Assembly: GCA_020630975.1 (NCBI GenBank)
Contig: JAHDID010000007.1
Location: 1-64,000 of the forward strand
Length of the DNA stretch: 64,000 bases
Direction: 5' to 3'
Source: Verrucomicrobiota bacterium
GTDB taxonomy: Bacteria > Verrucomicrobiota > Verrucomicrobiia > Verrucomicrobiales > DEV007
Made by a program: the position numbers and the translations under genes. Numbering within the stretch: the first letter of the stretch is position 1; each line of letters starts with the position of its first letter. The notes beneath the pieces were generated by a model. That model ran no database searches. It was not told the origin of the DNA and worked only from the letters and a program-made list of their open reading frames with translations. This document shows, one piece after another, positions 26,506 through 36,097 of the stretch.

Positions 26506-28974
26506 ATGAATCATCACCCAAGAGTATCGGCTCACAGGTCCAGCCTGTGGCCTCTCGCCTGCTGTACCCTGATGAGCTTTTGCCTCGGTGTTGCGTCTGT
26601 ATCGCACGGCCAGGAAAAGGAGCAAAATCTAGCCTACGCAGATCTGCTGTACAGTCAGAAAGAGTATGCCAAGGCAGCTCGTCAGTACCAGATCTTCATC
26701 CGTGAAGATGCTGCCAGCCCGAATGCCCAGTCTGGCTGGTTTCGGCTAGGGGAGTGCTACCTGCAGGTAGGCCAGATCACCGATGCCAAGACGACCTTTG
26801 ATCACATCATCAAGACGTTCAAAACCGGTGCCTTTGTCGGCTCTTCTGCTTATCGATTGGCAGTGCTATCTTTCAATGCCAAGGACTATCCAGCAGCAGA
26901 AAAGCAATTCGCCATCGCGGCCAAGGAGCTGACTGCGGCCGATGCCAAACATCAGGCCAAGTATTATCACGCGCGGTCGCTGCAGCTGAATAAGAAGCTG
27001 GATCCTGCTTTGGCGCTCTATGATGAGGTGATCCGCAGCAATCCTAACATGCAGGAGAATCCTTTCCTCGAGCGAAGTCTGCTGGAGACAGCTCGCATCT
27101 TTTCGGATAAGGGCGAAAAAGACAAGGCTGGCGAGACGTTTCGCAAGCTGGCGAGCACGGCTATCACCACCGAGGTGAAGGAAGAAGCCATCGTGCGTGG
27201 TGGTATGATCGCTTGGGAGTTGGGTAAAACTGAGGAAAGTGAACAACTGCTGGATCAGGCGTTTCGATTCCCCAATACCAGTCCCTGGAAGAGCCTAGCT
27301 CAGGTCGGGGCTATTTTTAATGCATTCTCTCGGAAAGACTATCGTCGTGTCACAGCGATCTACGGATCGGGGGCGCTCAATACGACTATCGAAGAGTACC
27401 GCCCCAAGATGCTACTGATCGTGGGGCACTCTTATCGCATGACGGGTGAGGCCGATGCGGCGTCGCGACTGTACTCGCTGGTCGAGTCGCGCTACCCAGA
27501 TACGGAAGAGGGGCTAGAAGCCGGCTTTCGCAAGCTACAGATCCTGCATGAGACAAAGAATGGGGCGCTACCATCGATGGCCAACCGGTTTATATCCAAG
27601 GTATCGAAGACCAAGCCAGAGCATCAGTTTCTCGACATGGCTCAGCTGATGAAGGCCGAGTATCACTTCGCTGAGGCGGAGAAGGGTGCAGCGCGCAAAG
27701 ACAAGCGCTATGCTCAGACCAACTATCGAGCTGCAGCCGACGCCTACGGCGAGGTGCGAGAGCAGAATGTGAAAGAAAAATTCCACAGCCTGCGTCTCTA
27801 CAAGCGAGGCTGGGCCTATCTCGAGGCCGGTGAGCTGCAGGATGGTATCCTCTCGATCTCACGTTTCATCAAGCGATTCCCGAAAGATCCGATGGCACCA
27901 TCGGCCTTGGCGAAGCGGGGCATGACTTATCAGTCTGTAGAGGACTTCGAGTTCGCCCTAGACGATTATGATCTGATCATCAAGGACTACCCAGACTCGA
28001 GCGTGCTAGAGCTGGCGATGCAGCAGAAAGCGCTGATTTTTGCTCAAAAGCGTGATCTGCCCAAGATGATCACTGCCTATGAGGAGTTGCTGAAGCGATT
28101 CCCCAATACCCCAGGCAAGGCCGAGGCCACCTATTGGATCGGTGTCGGGCACTATGATTTGGAGCGATTTGCTAAGGCGATCCCGGCTCTCGAGACCGCA
28201 CGCCGTCTGAACCCGCAGGCATTCACTAATCGGGCCTCGATCCGGATCATCCTCGCCCATTACTCACTGGAGCAGATCCCGGAGCTGACTGAGGCTGCGC
28301 GTGCTTACATCTTGTCGGGTGCCGATGCTGGAGCGCTGACTGCTGCTCAAAAGGAGGACAAAAAGATCCCTGTGCCAAAGGCGGTGCTCGAGTATCTCGG
28401 TAAGAAGTTATTCACTGAGAAAAAGTATGCCGATTCAGAGTTCTTTCTCTCGCATATGAGCACACCGAATAGTCCTCAGGATACGGCTTCGGATATTTGG
28501 AAACTGATCGCGGACGCGCGTATCAAGACCGGCAAGTTCGAGCCAGCGATTCAGGCGTATGATTTTTACTTGGCTGCTGCTGACAAGCCCGCGCAGCGAG
28601 GCTATGCCTACCTGGAGCGAGGCAAGGCACAGCTGGCTATATCGAAATTGGCTAATGCTCGCGAGAGCGCTAGAGAGTGTCTGAAGATCGTCAAACAGGG
28701 CCGCTACAATGCCGAGGCTCGAATTCTGTTGGGAGACGTGCTGATGGTCGAAGGGGCGCTGAATGACGCTGCGGCTGAGTACCTCATCGTCAGTGAGGTG
28801 TTTGAAGATCCAGAGGTTACTCCATTAGCACTGACCAAAGCGATCAATGTCTATCAGAAGCTGGGCGACGATGCCAAAGCCCAGGAGCTAGGAGCCAAGC
28901 TACAGGCGCGCTTTCCGGACTACCGTCCTAGAGCCGGAGTCGTGGCGACTCCACAGCTCGATCCCACGCAGTGA
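26506..28974 (+). CDS. Large exported tetratricopeptide-repeat protein
   Basis: About 822 residues. A signal peptide (LWPLACCTLMSFCLGVASVSHG) ends near residue 35. The rest is a solenoid of TPR units, for example NLAYADLLYSQKEYAKAARQ, GWFRLGECYLQVGQITDAK, KRYAQTNYRAAADAYGEVRE, AEATYWIGVGHYDLERFAKA and AYLERGKAQLAISKLANAR. TPR scaffolds bind other proteins. CpoB/YbgF-like TPR proteins are encoded beside TolQ/R-type genes and modulate them, so this may play that role for the ExbB/ExbD pair just upstream; that link is inferred from context. I start at ATG 26506; a TTG at 26464 gives a longer but less typical signal. Confidence 0.88.
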   Translation: MNHHPRVSAHRSSLWPLACCTLMSFCLGVASVSHGQEKEQNLAYADLLYSQKEYAKAARQYQIFIREDAASPNAQSGWFRLGECYLQVGQITDAKTTFDHIIKTFKTGAFVGSSAYRLAVLSFNAKDYPAAEKQFAIAAKELTAADAKHQAKYYHARSLQLNKKLDPALALYDEVIRSNPNMQENPFLERSLLETARIFSDKGEKDKAGETFRKLASTAITTEVKEEAIVRGGMIAWELGKTEESEQLLDQAFRFPNTSPWKSLAQVGAIFNAFSRKDYRRVTAIYGSGALNTTIEEYRPKMLLIVGHSYRMTGEADAASRLYSLVESRYPDTEEGLEAGFRKLQILHETKNGALPSMANRFISKVSKTKPEHQFLDMAQLMKAEYHFAEAEKGAARKDKRYAQTNYRAAADAYGEVREQNVKEKFHSLRLYKRGWAYLEAGELQDGILSISRFIKRFPKDPMAPSALAKRGMTYQSVEDFEFALDDYDLIIKDYPDSSVLELAMQQKALIFAQKRDLPKMITAYEELLKRFPNTPGKAEATYWIGVGHYDLERFAKAIPALETARRLNPQAFTNRASIRIILAHYSLEQIPELTEAARAYILSGADAGALTAAQKEDKKIPVPKAVLEYLGKKLFTEKKYADSEFFLSHMSTPNSPQDTASDIWKLIADARIKTGKFEPAIQAYDFYLAAADKPAQRGYAYLERGKAQLAISKLANARESARECLKIVKQGRYNAEARILLGDVLMVEGALNDAAAEYLIVSEVFEDPEVTPLALTKAINVYQKLGDDAKAQELGAKLQARFPDYRPRAGVVATPQLDPTQ

Positions 28975-29093
28975 TCTGGAGTTAGTCATTGAGGAGCTGT
29001 TTGGGCCGCTGATTGGCTGTGCTGGGAGCGCCGATGTCCTCGTTGGCTGGTTTTGGTAGCGGAAGATCCCAATCTTCCGCTGAGCAACCTTGT

Positions 29094-30236
29094 TTAACCT
29101 TCTTCCGTAGCGACTGAGGTGTTTTCCGAATACCTAGAACCAAAGTCTTTTTTTATCCAGATCATCAAGCCAATGAACAGCATGGCACCTAATGCTGTCG
29201 ATAGAACGATATACTGTGCAATCCCTTTCTCCGCGAGGTTGAAAAATTGAAGTAACATTTCAGCTTCGTCATCATCATCACCATCAGCCAATTCCGTCAG
29301 CCAATTTTCTCCGGCAAACTGGCTAATGAATTCGTTCAGATCGATACTTTGAAATAGCCAGTAACTGAATCCGAATCCGACAAGGCCACTGATCAATGCG
29401 ACCCACCAGGACCATAGTTTGGCTTTGCCGACACCATAAAGGAGTATGGCCAATATCCCGATTGAGCCGAAAGACCAGATATTCAGCAGCTTGGTATCTG
29501 GGAAAAGGCCGATTTCTGCGATGAGTGGCCCAAATGCGATCGTGGAAAGAAGCATCCAGCCGAGGCTACTGAGGATCAGCAGCCACAGGATCAGGACTCG
29601 ATAGCTAGTCACGTCGGTCCAAGACGCTTTGGGATCAAAGTGGAGAGTGGTTAGCTCGACATTTTTTCGACCATAGACCAGCACGAGGACTAGGCCTGGC
29701 CCTCCTGCCATGAGGAGTATGATGATCGCGTAGATGACAATGATGACCACTCCGATCGCGCCAGCGCCTCCGGGCATAGGCGAGCTGCCTGTCAGGCCTT
29801 TTAGCAGATCGAAGACCTGCAGCATCATGGGGATGAAGAGCAGCATGGATACGGATTGAACGACGGCTAATCCAATCGTGACCCAGCCTAGGGCGTGGAG
29901 TAGCCGGGCCGCCCAGCGTTTGATCATGACCGAGCCGATGCCGAGCCAGATCAGGCCAGCTCCGAAGAGTCCGTAGACGATTCCATAGGAAATGTAAGAT
30001 ACCCTAGCCCATTTCTCGTAGTCGAAAGGCATGTCCTCATACATCTCAGCCGCTCCGTCGGGGGCGATGAGAGCCAACCCGTAAACTAAGCCAAACATAG
30101 CGCACCCCGCTCCTGCCAAAATAATGAGGATACCCACCACAATCATGAAGTCCTTTCGAGGACGAAAGCTAGGGTCGGCAAAAGCCCCGGTAGAGGGTAG
30201 TTCAGGTGGTGGAGAGGTATCAGTGGACGAGGACAT
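29094..30236 (-). CDS. Hypothetical polytopic membrane protein
   Basis: A 380-residue protein with about eight hydrophobic helices (DFMIVVGILIILAGAGCAMFG, YISYGIVYGLFGAGLIWLG, AIGVVIIVIYAIIILLMAGGP, LILWLLILSSLGWMLLSTIA, WSFGSIGILAILLYGVG, WWVALISGLVGFGFSYWLF, QYIVLSTALGAMLFIGLMIWI). The N-terminus is a soluble Pro/Ser-rich tail. An acidic loop (ELADGDDDDEAEMLL) lies before the last helix. I do not recognise a family and see no catalytic motif. It stands alone, convergent with the TPR gene; its 5' side abuts the tandem repeat array. Confidence 0.7.
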   Translation of the reverse strand: MSSSTDTSPPPELPSTGAFADPSFRPRKDFMIVVGILIILAGAGCAMFGLVYGLALIAPDGAAEMYEDMPFDYEKWARVSYISYGIVYGLFGAGLIWLGIGSVMIKRWAARLLHALGWVTIGLAVVQSVSMLLFIPMMLQVFDLLKGLTGSSPMPGGAGAIGVVIIVIYAIIILLMAGGPGLVLVLVYGRKNVELTTLHFDPKASWTDVTSYRVLILWLLILSSLGWMLLSTIAFGPLIAEIGLFPDTKLLNIWSFGSIGILAILLYGVGKAKLWSWWVALISGLVGFGFSYWLFQSIDLNEFISQFAGENWLTELADGDDDDEAEMLLQFFNLAEKGIAQYIVLSTALGAMLFIGLMIWIKKDFGSRYSENTSVATEEG

Positions 30237-30357
30237 AATGGCTAGTGCTTCAGCGTATCAGTCTCGAGACCGTTGGTCTATGCTTTTGGGGGAGAGTTTG
30301 CATGTCAGTTGAGTTTAGGGTGGGTCGTCGCGCTGGGGGTATCTGGCACAGCCTGCC

Positions 30358-30790
30358 GGGCGACGGGACGTGCGCCCCTGCTTGAACTCGAAGGTGTGGT
30401 GGTGATATGCAGAGACTCCCGCTCAAGGAGCGGCTGCCTTCAGCTGCCGGGCAACCCGAGCCATCGCGCACGGGCATCTGGCTCAGTCTGCCGGGCGACG
30501 AGACGTGCGCCCCTCCTTGAGCTCGAAGGTGTGGTGAGATGCAGAGACTCTCGCCCAAGGAGTGGCTGCTTTTAGCTGCCGGGCAACCCGAGCCGTAGCG
30601 TACGGGCATCTGGCACAGTCTGCCGGGCGACGAGACGTGCGCCCCTCCTTGAGCTCGAAGGTGTGGTGGTGATATGCAGAGACTCCCGCTCAAGGAGCGG
30701 CGACGTCTCGTCGCCGGGCAACCCGAGCCATCACGCACGGCCGATGCCCCTCAGCCTGCCGAGTGGCAAAACGAGCACCCTCCTTGTTAG
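30358..30790. repeat. Tandem repeat array, 132-135 bp unit, three copies plus a decayed fourth
   Basis: Units start at about 30361, 30496 and 30628 (spacing 135 and 132 bp), with a degenerate fourth start near 30760. Each unit has CCGCTC-AAG-GAGCGG or a variant, then a second hairpin. That second hairpin is GGCTGC...GCTGCC in copies one and two but GGCGACG-TCT-CGTCGCC in copy three: the sequence changed while pairing was kept. The reading frame stays open through the array, but the differences cluster in the stems, which argues for DNA or RNA structure over protein. It fills the gap between two minus-strand genes. Confidence 0.85.
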
Positions 30791-30794
30791 TTGT

Positions 30795-33700
30795 TCACTT
30801 CTTCCGCGGCTTGCGAGGTGGCATCCTGCCATCAGGACCTAGCTGCGGATATTTCCCTGGCTCCTGCTCTAGCAAATCCTGTGTAGGTATCTCGATCTGC
30901 TCAGGCTCATCAGGGCGATTGAGATTGGCGTTGAGCATAGCCTTGGTCACAGTCTGCGACGGCACACCACCCTCAGGCACATCCAGCCGCGCGACCCAAG
31001 CGATGGTATTTAGGATCATCGTGCGGTAGTCATCGATGGCCCAGTTGGCGTGGTAGTGGCCGCCTACAAAGCCAGCGCCGCGAGCCCCTCCCTCGCCAGG
31101 ATCGCGGCACCAGATCAGCTCTTGTGTGGTCCCTAGCTTATCAGCAGCTAGCTTATTCCAAAACTTACTACTGCCATAGCGCACCATGTTGCTGCGAGTC
31201 GGCACGGCAGTAGCCAGAGCATAGACGCTGGGATCGTCGCGCTGGATATTCAGATTCCAATACAGCTCGTCGTAGACCTTCACAGGAGCCGTCACACCAT
31301 AGGCGATGGGGTGGTCGGCTTTGGGCTGGAGATCGGCGATCCACGATGGATTCACCGAGTAGGCATCGTCGTAGTAGCCGCCGATCCATTTGTTGTAGTA
31401 GGTCTCACCGACTTCCTTGGTCGGGTGCACGCCGTAGTGCATAAACATGATGCCCATGCCGTCTCGATACTTCTCGTCGAGCACGGCGTATTTCTCGCCA
31501 AAGTCGCCGCCGCCATCGGCGTAGACCACACAGGCGTCGAGCCCATCGAGTATCGACTCGTCCTCTGGCCAGCCATACCACTGAACTCTAGCCTCCACGG
31601 GTAGACCGCTGGCATTGAGCGCATCGGCCAGTAGTATGCTGCCAGCCTTGAACTCGTGGATGCCGTGGCGGTGCCTAGTATTGCCAGCTATAAAGAGGAT
31701 TCGCTTTTTTTTTGAGTCGGCGGAAAACACGGCAGCTTGCTCGGGATGCGCCTCCGGCGCCGGCTCAGCAGCTGCGGCTGCCGCCTGTTTCGGTGGCTCC
31801 ACACCTTTCTTGAGAAAGGCGACGATATCCGCCACATCCTGCGCCTGTAGGCCGAGCTGCCCGGCAGAGAGCATCAGCGATTTCTCCATCGGCTTGGCGC
31901 TGGCCAGCTTGCCGCGCGGTATATTGACCTCGCCGCCACCCATGACTTTGAGGATGTGCGAGCCACCGGCGAATAGCGAAAAGCCCTGGATGGTGTGGCC
32001 TGCCTTGGTCTTTATCTCGGTGGCCTCGAAGCCATGGGCGATACCTGTATTCGGATCGATGATGGCGGTGGCGATGGCCTCAGGTGACTGTCCGCGCCCC
32101 CACTCATCGAGAGCCGGGCCAAAGTCGATACCGGCACCATTCACCTGGTGACACATGTAGCAGCGAGCGATGTGCATCTGGCCGCGGTGGGCATCGCCCT
32201 CGAGAGCGAGCACCTCGGGCACAGTCAGCTGGGTGATCTCTGGGCCGTCGATGGGTACGATATTGTCCTGAGTGTAGGGCACCTCACCCGGCTTTTTGTT
32301 GAGCCCTTTCATCTGGTCGGCCCATTCGCTCCAGGCATGAGTGCCGCGATTGTACAGCCACCACTGGGCTAGGGGCTTGGTATCCTCGGGGCCTTTTTCT
32401 GCGATCAGCACCATGGCCATGGCAGCGCCTTTGGTCGGCATGAAGCCGAGTGCAGTCAGGGCATCTTTTCTGGTCTGTAGTGGCAGCTGTGTGCTCAGCG
32501 CGCGATTGCGAAAATCGATAGTCGCTACTGGCGAGTGCAGACGCCAAGCGAGCTGGGCAAAGGCGGTCGACCACTGCAGTGGGTCTTTCTCCTCGAGTTG
32601 GGCGTGTAGTGCCTGGTAGATCTGCCGCTCCGATTTGGCGCTGGCTGTGCCGATGGCCTCCAGATACCAGCGATCGCTGCCGTCATATTGGGCGGCGAGC
32701 TCGAGGATGATGTCGCGCTTATCCGCCAGCGGCAGATCACGCAGCGCCAGAGCCACCTCGCGGCGCACGGCGATGGATGGATCTTTGGCCAGGGCTGCCG
32801 CATGGCGCAGCAAGTCGTGCCCGACAAAGCGCAGCGCGCGGAAACAGACGATGCGCATCTGTGGATCGTCTGTGGAGGCGAGACGCTGCTCGACTAGCCC
32901 GATACCGGCATCGCCCAGCTGAGCCAGCAGCCAGATGGCACGTGCCTGGAAGTATGGATTCTCATGATCCAGCAGAGCTTTCACCGCTGGGATCGAGTCG
33001 GCTCCTGCTGCCTTTAGGCGGGTCAGACCGATATTGCGCACATTATTTGCCGGGTTCTGTAGGGCGGCGAGCTGACCCTCGGTGGTGTCGATATCGATGC
33101 TCGGCACGCTGAGCTTGGCCCCCTTTGGAGCGATGCGGTAGATGGCTCCGTAGCAGGGTTCGTCGCGCATGCGGTGGCCGCCCACACCGGGGTCGAACCA
33201 ATCGGCTACGTAGATCGCGCCATCGGGACCGACAGTGACGTCTGCTGGGCGGAAGAGATTGCCCACTGCGGCTTTGGCATCGCCATCTTCGGCGAACTCA
33301 TCCGCCCGCTTGGAGCGGAAAAAGTCGAAGCGCTCTAGCTTGAAACCAGCTCCATCGGGCACTGGCAGGTAGCCGAATACCACATTTCTCGCCGCCTCGC
33401 AGGATAGTAGTAGGCCGCGGTACTTATCGCCCAGCGCACCATTCTCGTAGTAGCAGATGCCGGTGGGCGAGCCATTGCCATAGACATCGCCAGCCGGGAT
33501 GGTGCCCGGATCCTCCTGACGCCACTCGGCGATCGGGGCCGATTGGCCGGGGCGACGCTCGGTCTGCCACTTGCGAGCGCCATCGTCTGAAGTGAAGCCC
33601 AGATTGCCATACTCCATCAGCCAGGTGGTGCGGCAGGCGGGCGGGTCGTCGTTGTCATTTTGGAATACATCGCCAAATGAGGTCACGCACTCTTCGTAAC

Positions 33701-34490
33701 TGTTGCGCATGTTGTGGCCGATCGGGCGCAGACCAGTGCCGTCGGCATTCATACGCAGAGCTACCGAGCCACAGTAGACGTGGCCGTCGTCACTTTTCAG
33801 GCCGGGCTGGTTGCCTTGGTTTGGCCCTGGATCAGTCACCGATGGCGAGCCGCCATTGTACACACTGCCGACTCGCAGGGTCCAGCCCTCCTTGTCCTCC
33901 ACGATGTGGGTGCCAGCGTTACCGGTATTGAAATACCACTGCCCACTGGGGCCTGTGGTCACCGCATGCAGACTGTGGTCGTGGTCGCGCCCGCCGAAGC
34001 CTTTGAGCAGCTCTTCTTTGGTATCGACAGCCGGGTCGAAGACGCCATCGCGATTCACATCGGTATAGACGAGAAGCGCTGGTGGTTGCGAGACTACGAT
34101 CTTGTTATCGATCACCGCCAGGCCGAGTGGCGCGACTAGATCCGGATCCTGGACAAAGGTGTGGCTCTTGTATGCCTGGCCATCGCCGTCGCTATCGGTC
34201 AGCACTACGATGCGGTCGCCTTTCGGGTCTCCCTCGAATCCATCTTTGTTGCGAAACATCCGGTAATTGCGCCCCTCCGCGATCCAGACCCGACCCTGAT
34301 GGTCGACATCCATATTGGTAGGGTTGTATAGCATAGGGCTTTTCGCCCACAGCGTCACCTCCATGCCCTCTGGCACGACGAATGAGCTAGTGGGCACATG
34401 GTCCGGGCTATCCTCTTGCGCTGGGCAGAGGCCGATGGTGAGCACGATGCCGGCTAAAGCGCGCAGCGTATGGGCTATTTTTATGTTCAT
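30795..34490 (-). CDS. PVC dehydrogenase / HEAT / cytochrome c / ThuA fusion protein, exported
   Basis: About 1231 residues. The signal peptide (KIAHTLRALAGIVLTIGLCPA) is followed by a PVC-type membrane-bound dehydrogenase propeller at about 35-440 (MDVDHQGRVWIAEGRNYRMF, RIVVLTDSDGDG, PADVTVGPDGAIYVADWFDP). HEAT-like helices run from about 460 to 720 (AVKALLDHENPYFQARAIWLL). A cytochrome c domain carries CYMCH near 780 (IARCYMCHQVNGAGIDFGP). After an Ala/Pro linker a ThuA domain spans about 927-1180 (RILFIAGNTRHRHGIHEFKAG, YYDDAYSVNPSWIADL). The C-tail is Pro/Lys/Arg rich. The parts suggest sugar oxidation with electron transfer through haem; substrate unknown. I start at 34490, where the signal peptide is. 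It is downstream of the FecR-PA14 gene, so it is the likely target of module two. Confidence 0.9.
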   Translation of the reverse strand: MNIKIAHTLRALAGIVLTIGLCPAQEDSPDHVPTSSFVVPEGMEVTLWAKSPMLYNPTNMDVDHQGRVWIAEGRNYRMFRNKDGFEGDPKGDRIVVLTDSDGDGQAYKSHTFVQDPDLVAPLGLAVIDNKIVVSQPPALLVYTDVNRDGVFDPAVDTKEELLKGFGGRDHDHSLHAVTTGPSGQWYFNTGNAGTHIVEDKEGWTLRVGSVYNGGSPSVTDPGPNQGNQPGLKSDDGHVYCGSVALRMNADGTGLRPIGHNMRNSYEECVTSFGDVFQNDNDDPPACRTTWLMEYGNLGFTSDDGARKWQTERRPGQSAPIAEWRQEDPGTIPAGDVYGNGSPTGICYYENGALGDKYRGLLLSCEAARNVVFGYLPVPDGAGFKLERFDFFRSKRADEFAEDGDAKAAVGNLFRPADVTVGPDGAIYVADWFDPGVGGHRMRDEPCYGAIYRIAPKGAKLSVPSIDIDTTEGQLAALQNPANNVRNIGLTRLKAAGADSIPAVKALLDHENPYFQARAIWLLAQLGDAGIGLVEQRLASTDDPQMRIVCFRALRFVGHDLLRHAAALAKDPSIAVRREVALALRDLPLADKRDIILELAAQYDGSDRWYLEAIGTASAKSERQIYQALHAQLEEKDPLQWSTAFAQLAWRLHSPVATIDFRNRALSTQLPLQTRKDALTALGFMPTKGAAMAMVLIAEKGPEDTKPLAQWWLYNRGTHAWSEWADQMKGLNKKPGEVPYTQDNIVPIDGPEITQLTVPEVLALEGDAHRGQMHIARCYMCHQVNGAGIDFGPALDEWGRGQSPEAIATAIIDPNTGIAHGFEATEIKTKAGHTIQGFSLFAGGSHILKVMGGGEVNIPRGKLASAKPMEKSLMLSAGQLGLQAQDVADIVAFLKKGVEPPKQAAAAAAEPAPEAHPEQAAVFSADSKKKRILFIAGNTRHRHGIHEFKAGSILLADALNASGLPVEARVQWYGWPEDESILDGLDACVVYADGGGDFGEKYAVLDEKYRDGMGIMFMHYGVHPTKEVGETYYNKWIGGYYDDAYSVNPSWIADLQPKADHPIAYGVTAPVKVYDELYWNLNIQRDDPSVYALATAVPTRSNMVRYGSSKFWNKLAADKLGTTQELIWCRDPGEGGARGAGFVGGHYHANWAIDDYRTMILNTIAWVARLDVPEGGVPSQTVTKAMLNANLNRPDEPEQIEIPTQDLLEQEPGKYPQLGPDGRMPPRKPRKK

Positions 34491-34525
34491 AAATTCGATT
34501 GGGTAAAATGGTAGTGGGGGTGAGT

Positions 34526-36097
34526 TTATTCGGCCTGCCAGATGGCTGAGTCCGATATCGAAAAAGCGCCTTTCAGCCCCTCTTCTATATACGATCTGAG
34601 CTGCTCTAGCTCCAGTACCTGTTCGCGACTGGGCTGGGTGGTCAAAAATATCGGCCAACGGGGTTGGCCCCAGACGGTTTCTTCGTAGGTTTGGCCTTGG
34701 CGCTCGATCAGGAGTAGGCCAGAGGTGTGGTTATTCGACATTTCGCCAAAGAGGATATCGATCTCGACAGAAGTTTCGTCGCCGATGTCGAACCACTCGC
34801 CAGAGCTGAAGCCGGCGTGGGAATTGAGACAGGGCAGAGAGGGGTGGCTATGGCGATGGACGCCGGTCAGATCTTCGCGGAAAGAGGTGTCGAATCGAGA
34901 GGCTTCGAGCCTGACCTGACCGTCGATAGCGACCAGTAGGTGATTGTCCGCATAGCCCCAGAATCGGTAGCGACCAGGCGCGGGCGGCGTCACTTGGCCA
35001 CTGTACCAGACCATCCAGCCGTGTTGGTTGGCTTTTTTGCTCAGGCCTAGTCGCTCTGCCAGGCTGCGGTGCGATCCTGCGATGCCACCAAATGGTGTGC
35101 GCTGGCCATATACCAGGTCGCTCAGTGACTGTCGGTCGGAGAAGCCCGACTGGATGAGGGGTAGAAAGTGTGGGCCGATGTGGTCCTCGTGCACTTTGTG
35201 AGGATTGGGGAGGGGAGCTAGCTCGTCTGGCAGTGTGTAGATCTGCCCAATGAGCCCCTGAGAAGTCGTGACAGGGAGTGACTGGATCTCGGGTAGGTCT
35301 TGTGGCTTTTGTTTGGCGAGCTCGGAGCTGCCGTTTTTGAAAAATTTGGCCACATCGCCAGCGGTCATTAGTCGGGCCTCGTCCTCAGGTGTGGCAGCGC
35401 CCACGGCTACCTGACCATCGAGCACAAAGACTTTCGAGCCTCCGCCATCGGCCGTCACTACAAACTGGGTGCCCAGATCGGTGATCTGGCGCTCGCTGGT
35501 CTCGACGACGAAGCCAATGCCCTGCGGTGGTACATGTAGCTTTAGCTCGCCCTGGTGTAATCGCATGTAGCGGGCATCGAGACCGCTCAGTGCCAGTGGC
35601 GCGCTGGCCACCACGTGCACGCCAGACTGGGCGAATACGAGTTCGAGTAGGCCTGTCTCCATCGAGATGCTATCGCCTCGCTGTAGCGTCTGGCCGACAG
35701 CTACCGATGAGTCGCCATCGACTCGCAATACGGTGGCCACACCACTGTCGCTGGGAGTGCGAGGGATCGCGATATAGGTGAGCAGGCCAAAGATGAGGCA
35801 GGATAGGATGATAGGCAGTAGCCAAGCCTGCTTGTTTGGGTGGATCGAGGATTTGGTCTTTTCGTCTGACGAAAATAGCGGTTGGAATCTGTCCACGCTA
35901 CTATCTGCAGGGCTCAGGTAGTGGCTGTAGATCGCGGCATGGTCGTGTAGGTAGTCCGTGTAGATCTGTCGGGCTAGCGAGCTGGACTGGAGATGCTGGT
36001 CCAGCTCCGTCATCTCTGCGGCGCTCAGGGTCGACTCGATATAGCCATCGGCCAGCTCGAGTAGACGTGCGTGCTGATCTTTATCCGGAGCACTCAT
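34526..36097 (-). CDS. FecR-like transmembrane anti-sigma protein with PA14 domain
   Basis: A 523-residue protein. The cytoplasmic N-terminus (1-88, ARLLELADGYIESTLSAAEM) resembles anti-sigma segments. A membrane helix lies at about 91-111 (AWLLPIILSCLIFGLLTYIA). The FecR domain covers about 120-255 (GLELVFAQ-like strands, QGIGFVVETSERQITDLGTQ, VVTADGGGSKVFVLDGQVAVG). A PA14-like domain covers about 275-440 (GLIGQIYTLPDELAPLPNP, GWMVWYSGQVTPPAPGRYRF, WGYADNHLLVAIDGQVR). PA14 domains often bind glycans. The gene overlaps the sigma factor gene by 4 bp (ATGA), so the two are translationally coupled. Together with LamG in the partner at 2711-4315 this suggests glycan-sensing anti-sigma factors; the ligand is inferred. 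Confidence 0.87.
   Translation of the reverse strand: MSAPDKDQHARLLELADGYIESTLSAAEMTELDQHLQSSSLARQIYTDYLHDHAAIYSHYLSPADSSVDRFQPLFSSDEKTKSSIHPNKQAWLLPIILSCLIFGLLTYIAIPRTPSDSGVATVLRVDGDSSVAVGQTLQRGDSISMETGLLELVFAQSGVHVVASAPLALSGLDARYMRLHQGELKLHVPPQGIGFVVETSERQITDLGTQFVVTADGGGSKVFVLDGQVAVGAATPEDEARLMTAGDVAKFFKNGSSELAKQKPQDLPEIQSLPVTTSQGLIGQIYTLPDELAPLPNPHKVHEDHIGPHFLPLIQSGFSDRQSLSDLVYGQRTPFGGIAGSHRSLAERLGLSKKANQHGWMVWYSGQVTPPAPGRYRFWGYADNHLLVAIDGQVRLEASRFDTSFREDLTGVHRHSHPSLPCLNSHAGFSSGEWFDIGDETSVEIDILFGEMSNNHTSGLLLIERQGQTYEETVWGQPRWPIFLTTQPSREQVLELEQLRSYIEEGLKGAFSISDSAIWQAE

Noticed and set aside
30250-30738. Open frame of 162 codons encoding a repetitive protein across the tandem array (minus strand)
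   Set aside because: It exists because the repeat units are 132 and 135 bp, both divisible by three. Differences cluster in the hairpin arms, composition is unlike real proteins, and there is also an open frame on the other strand.
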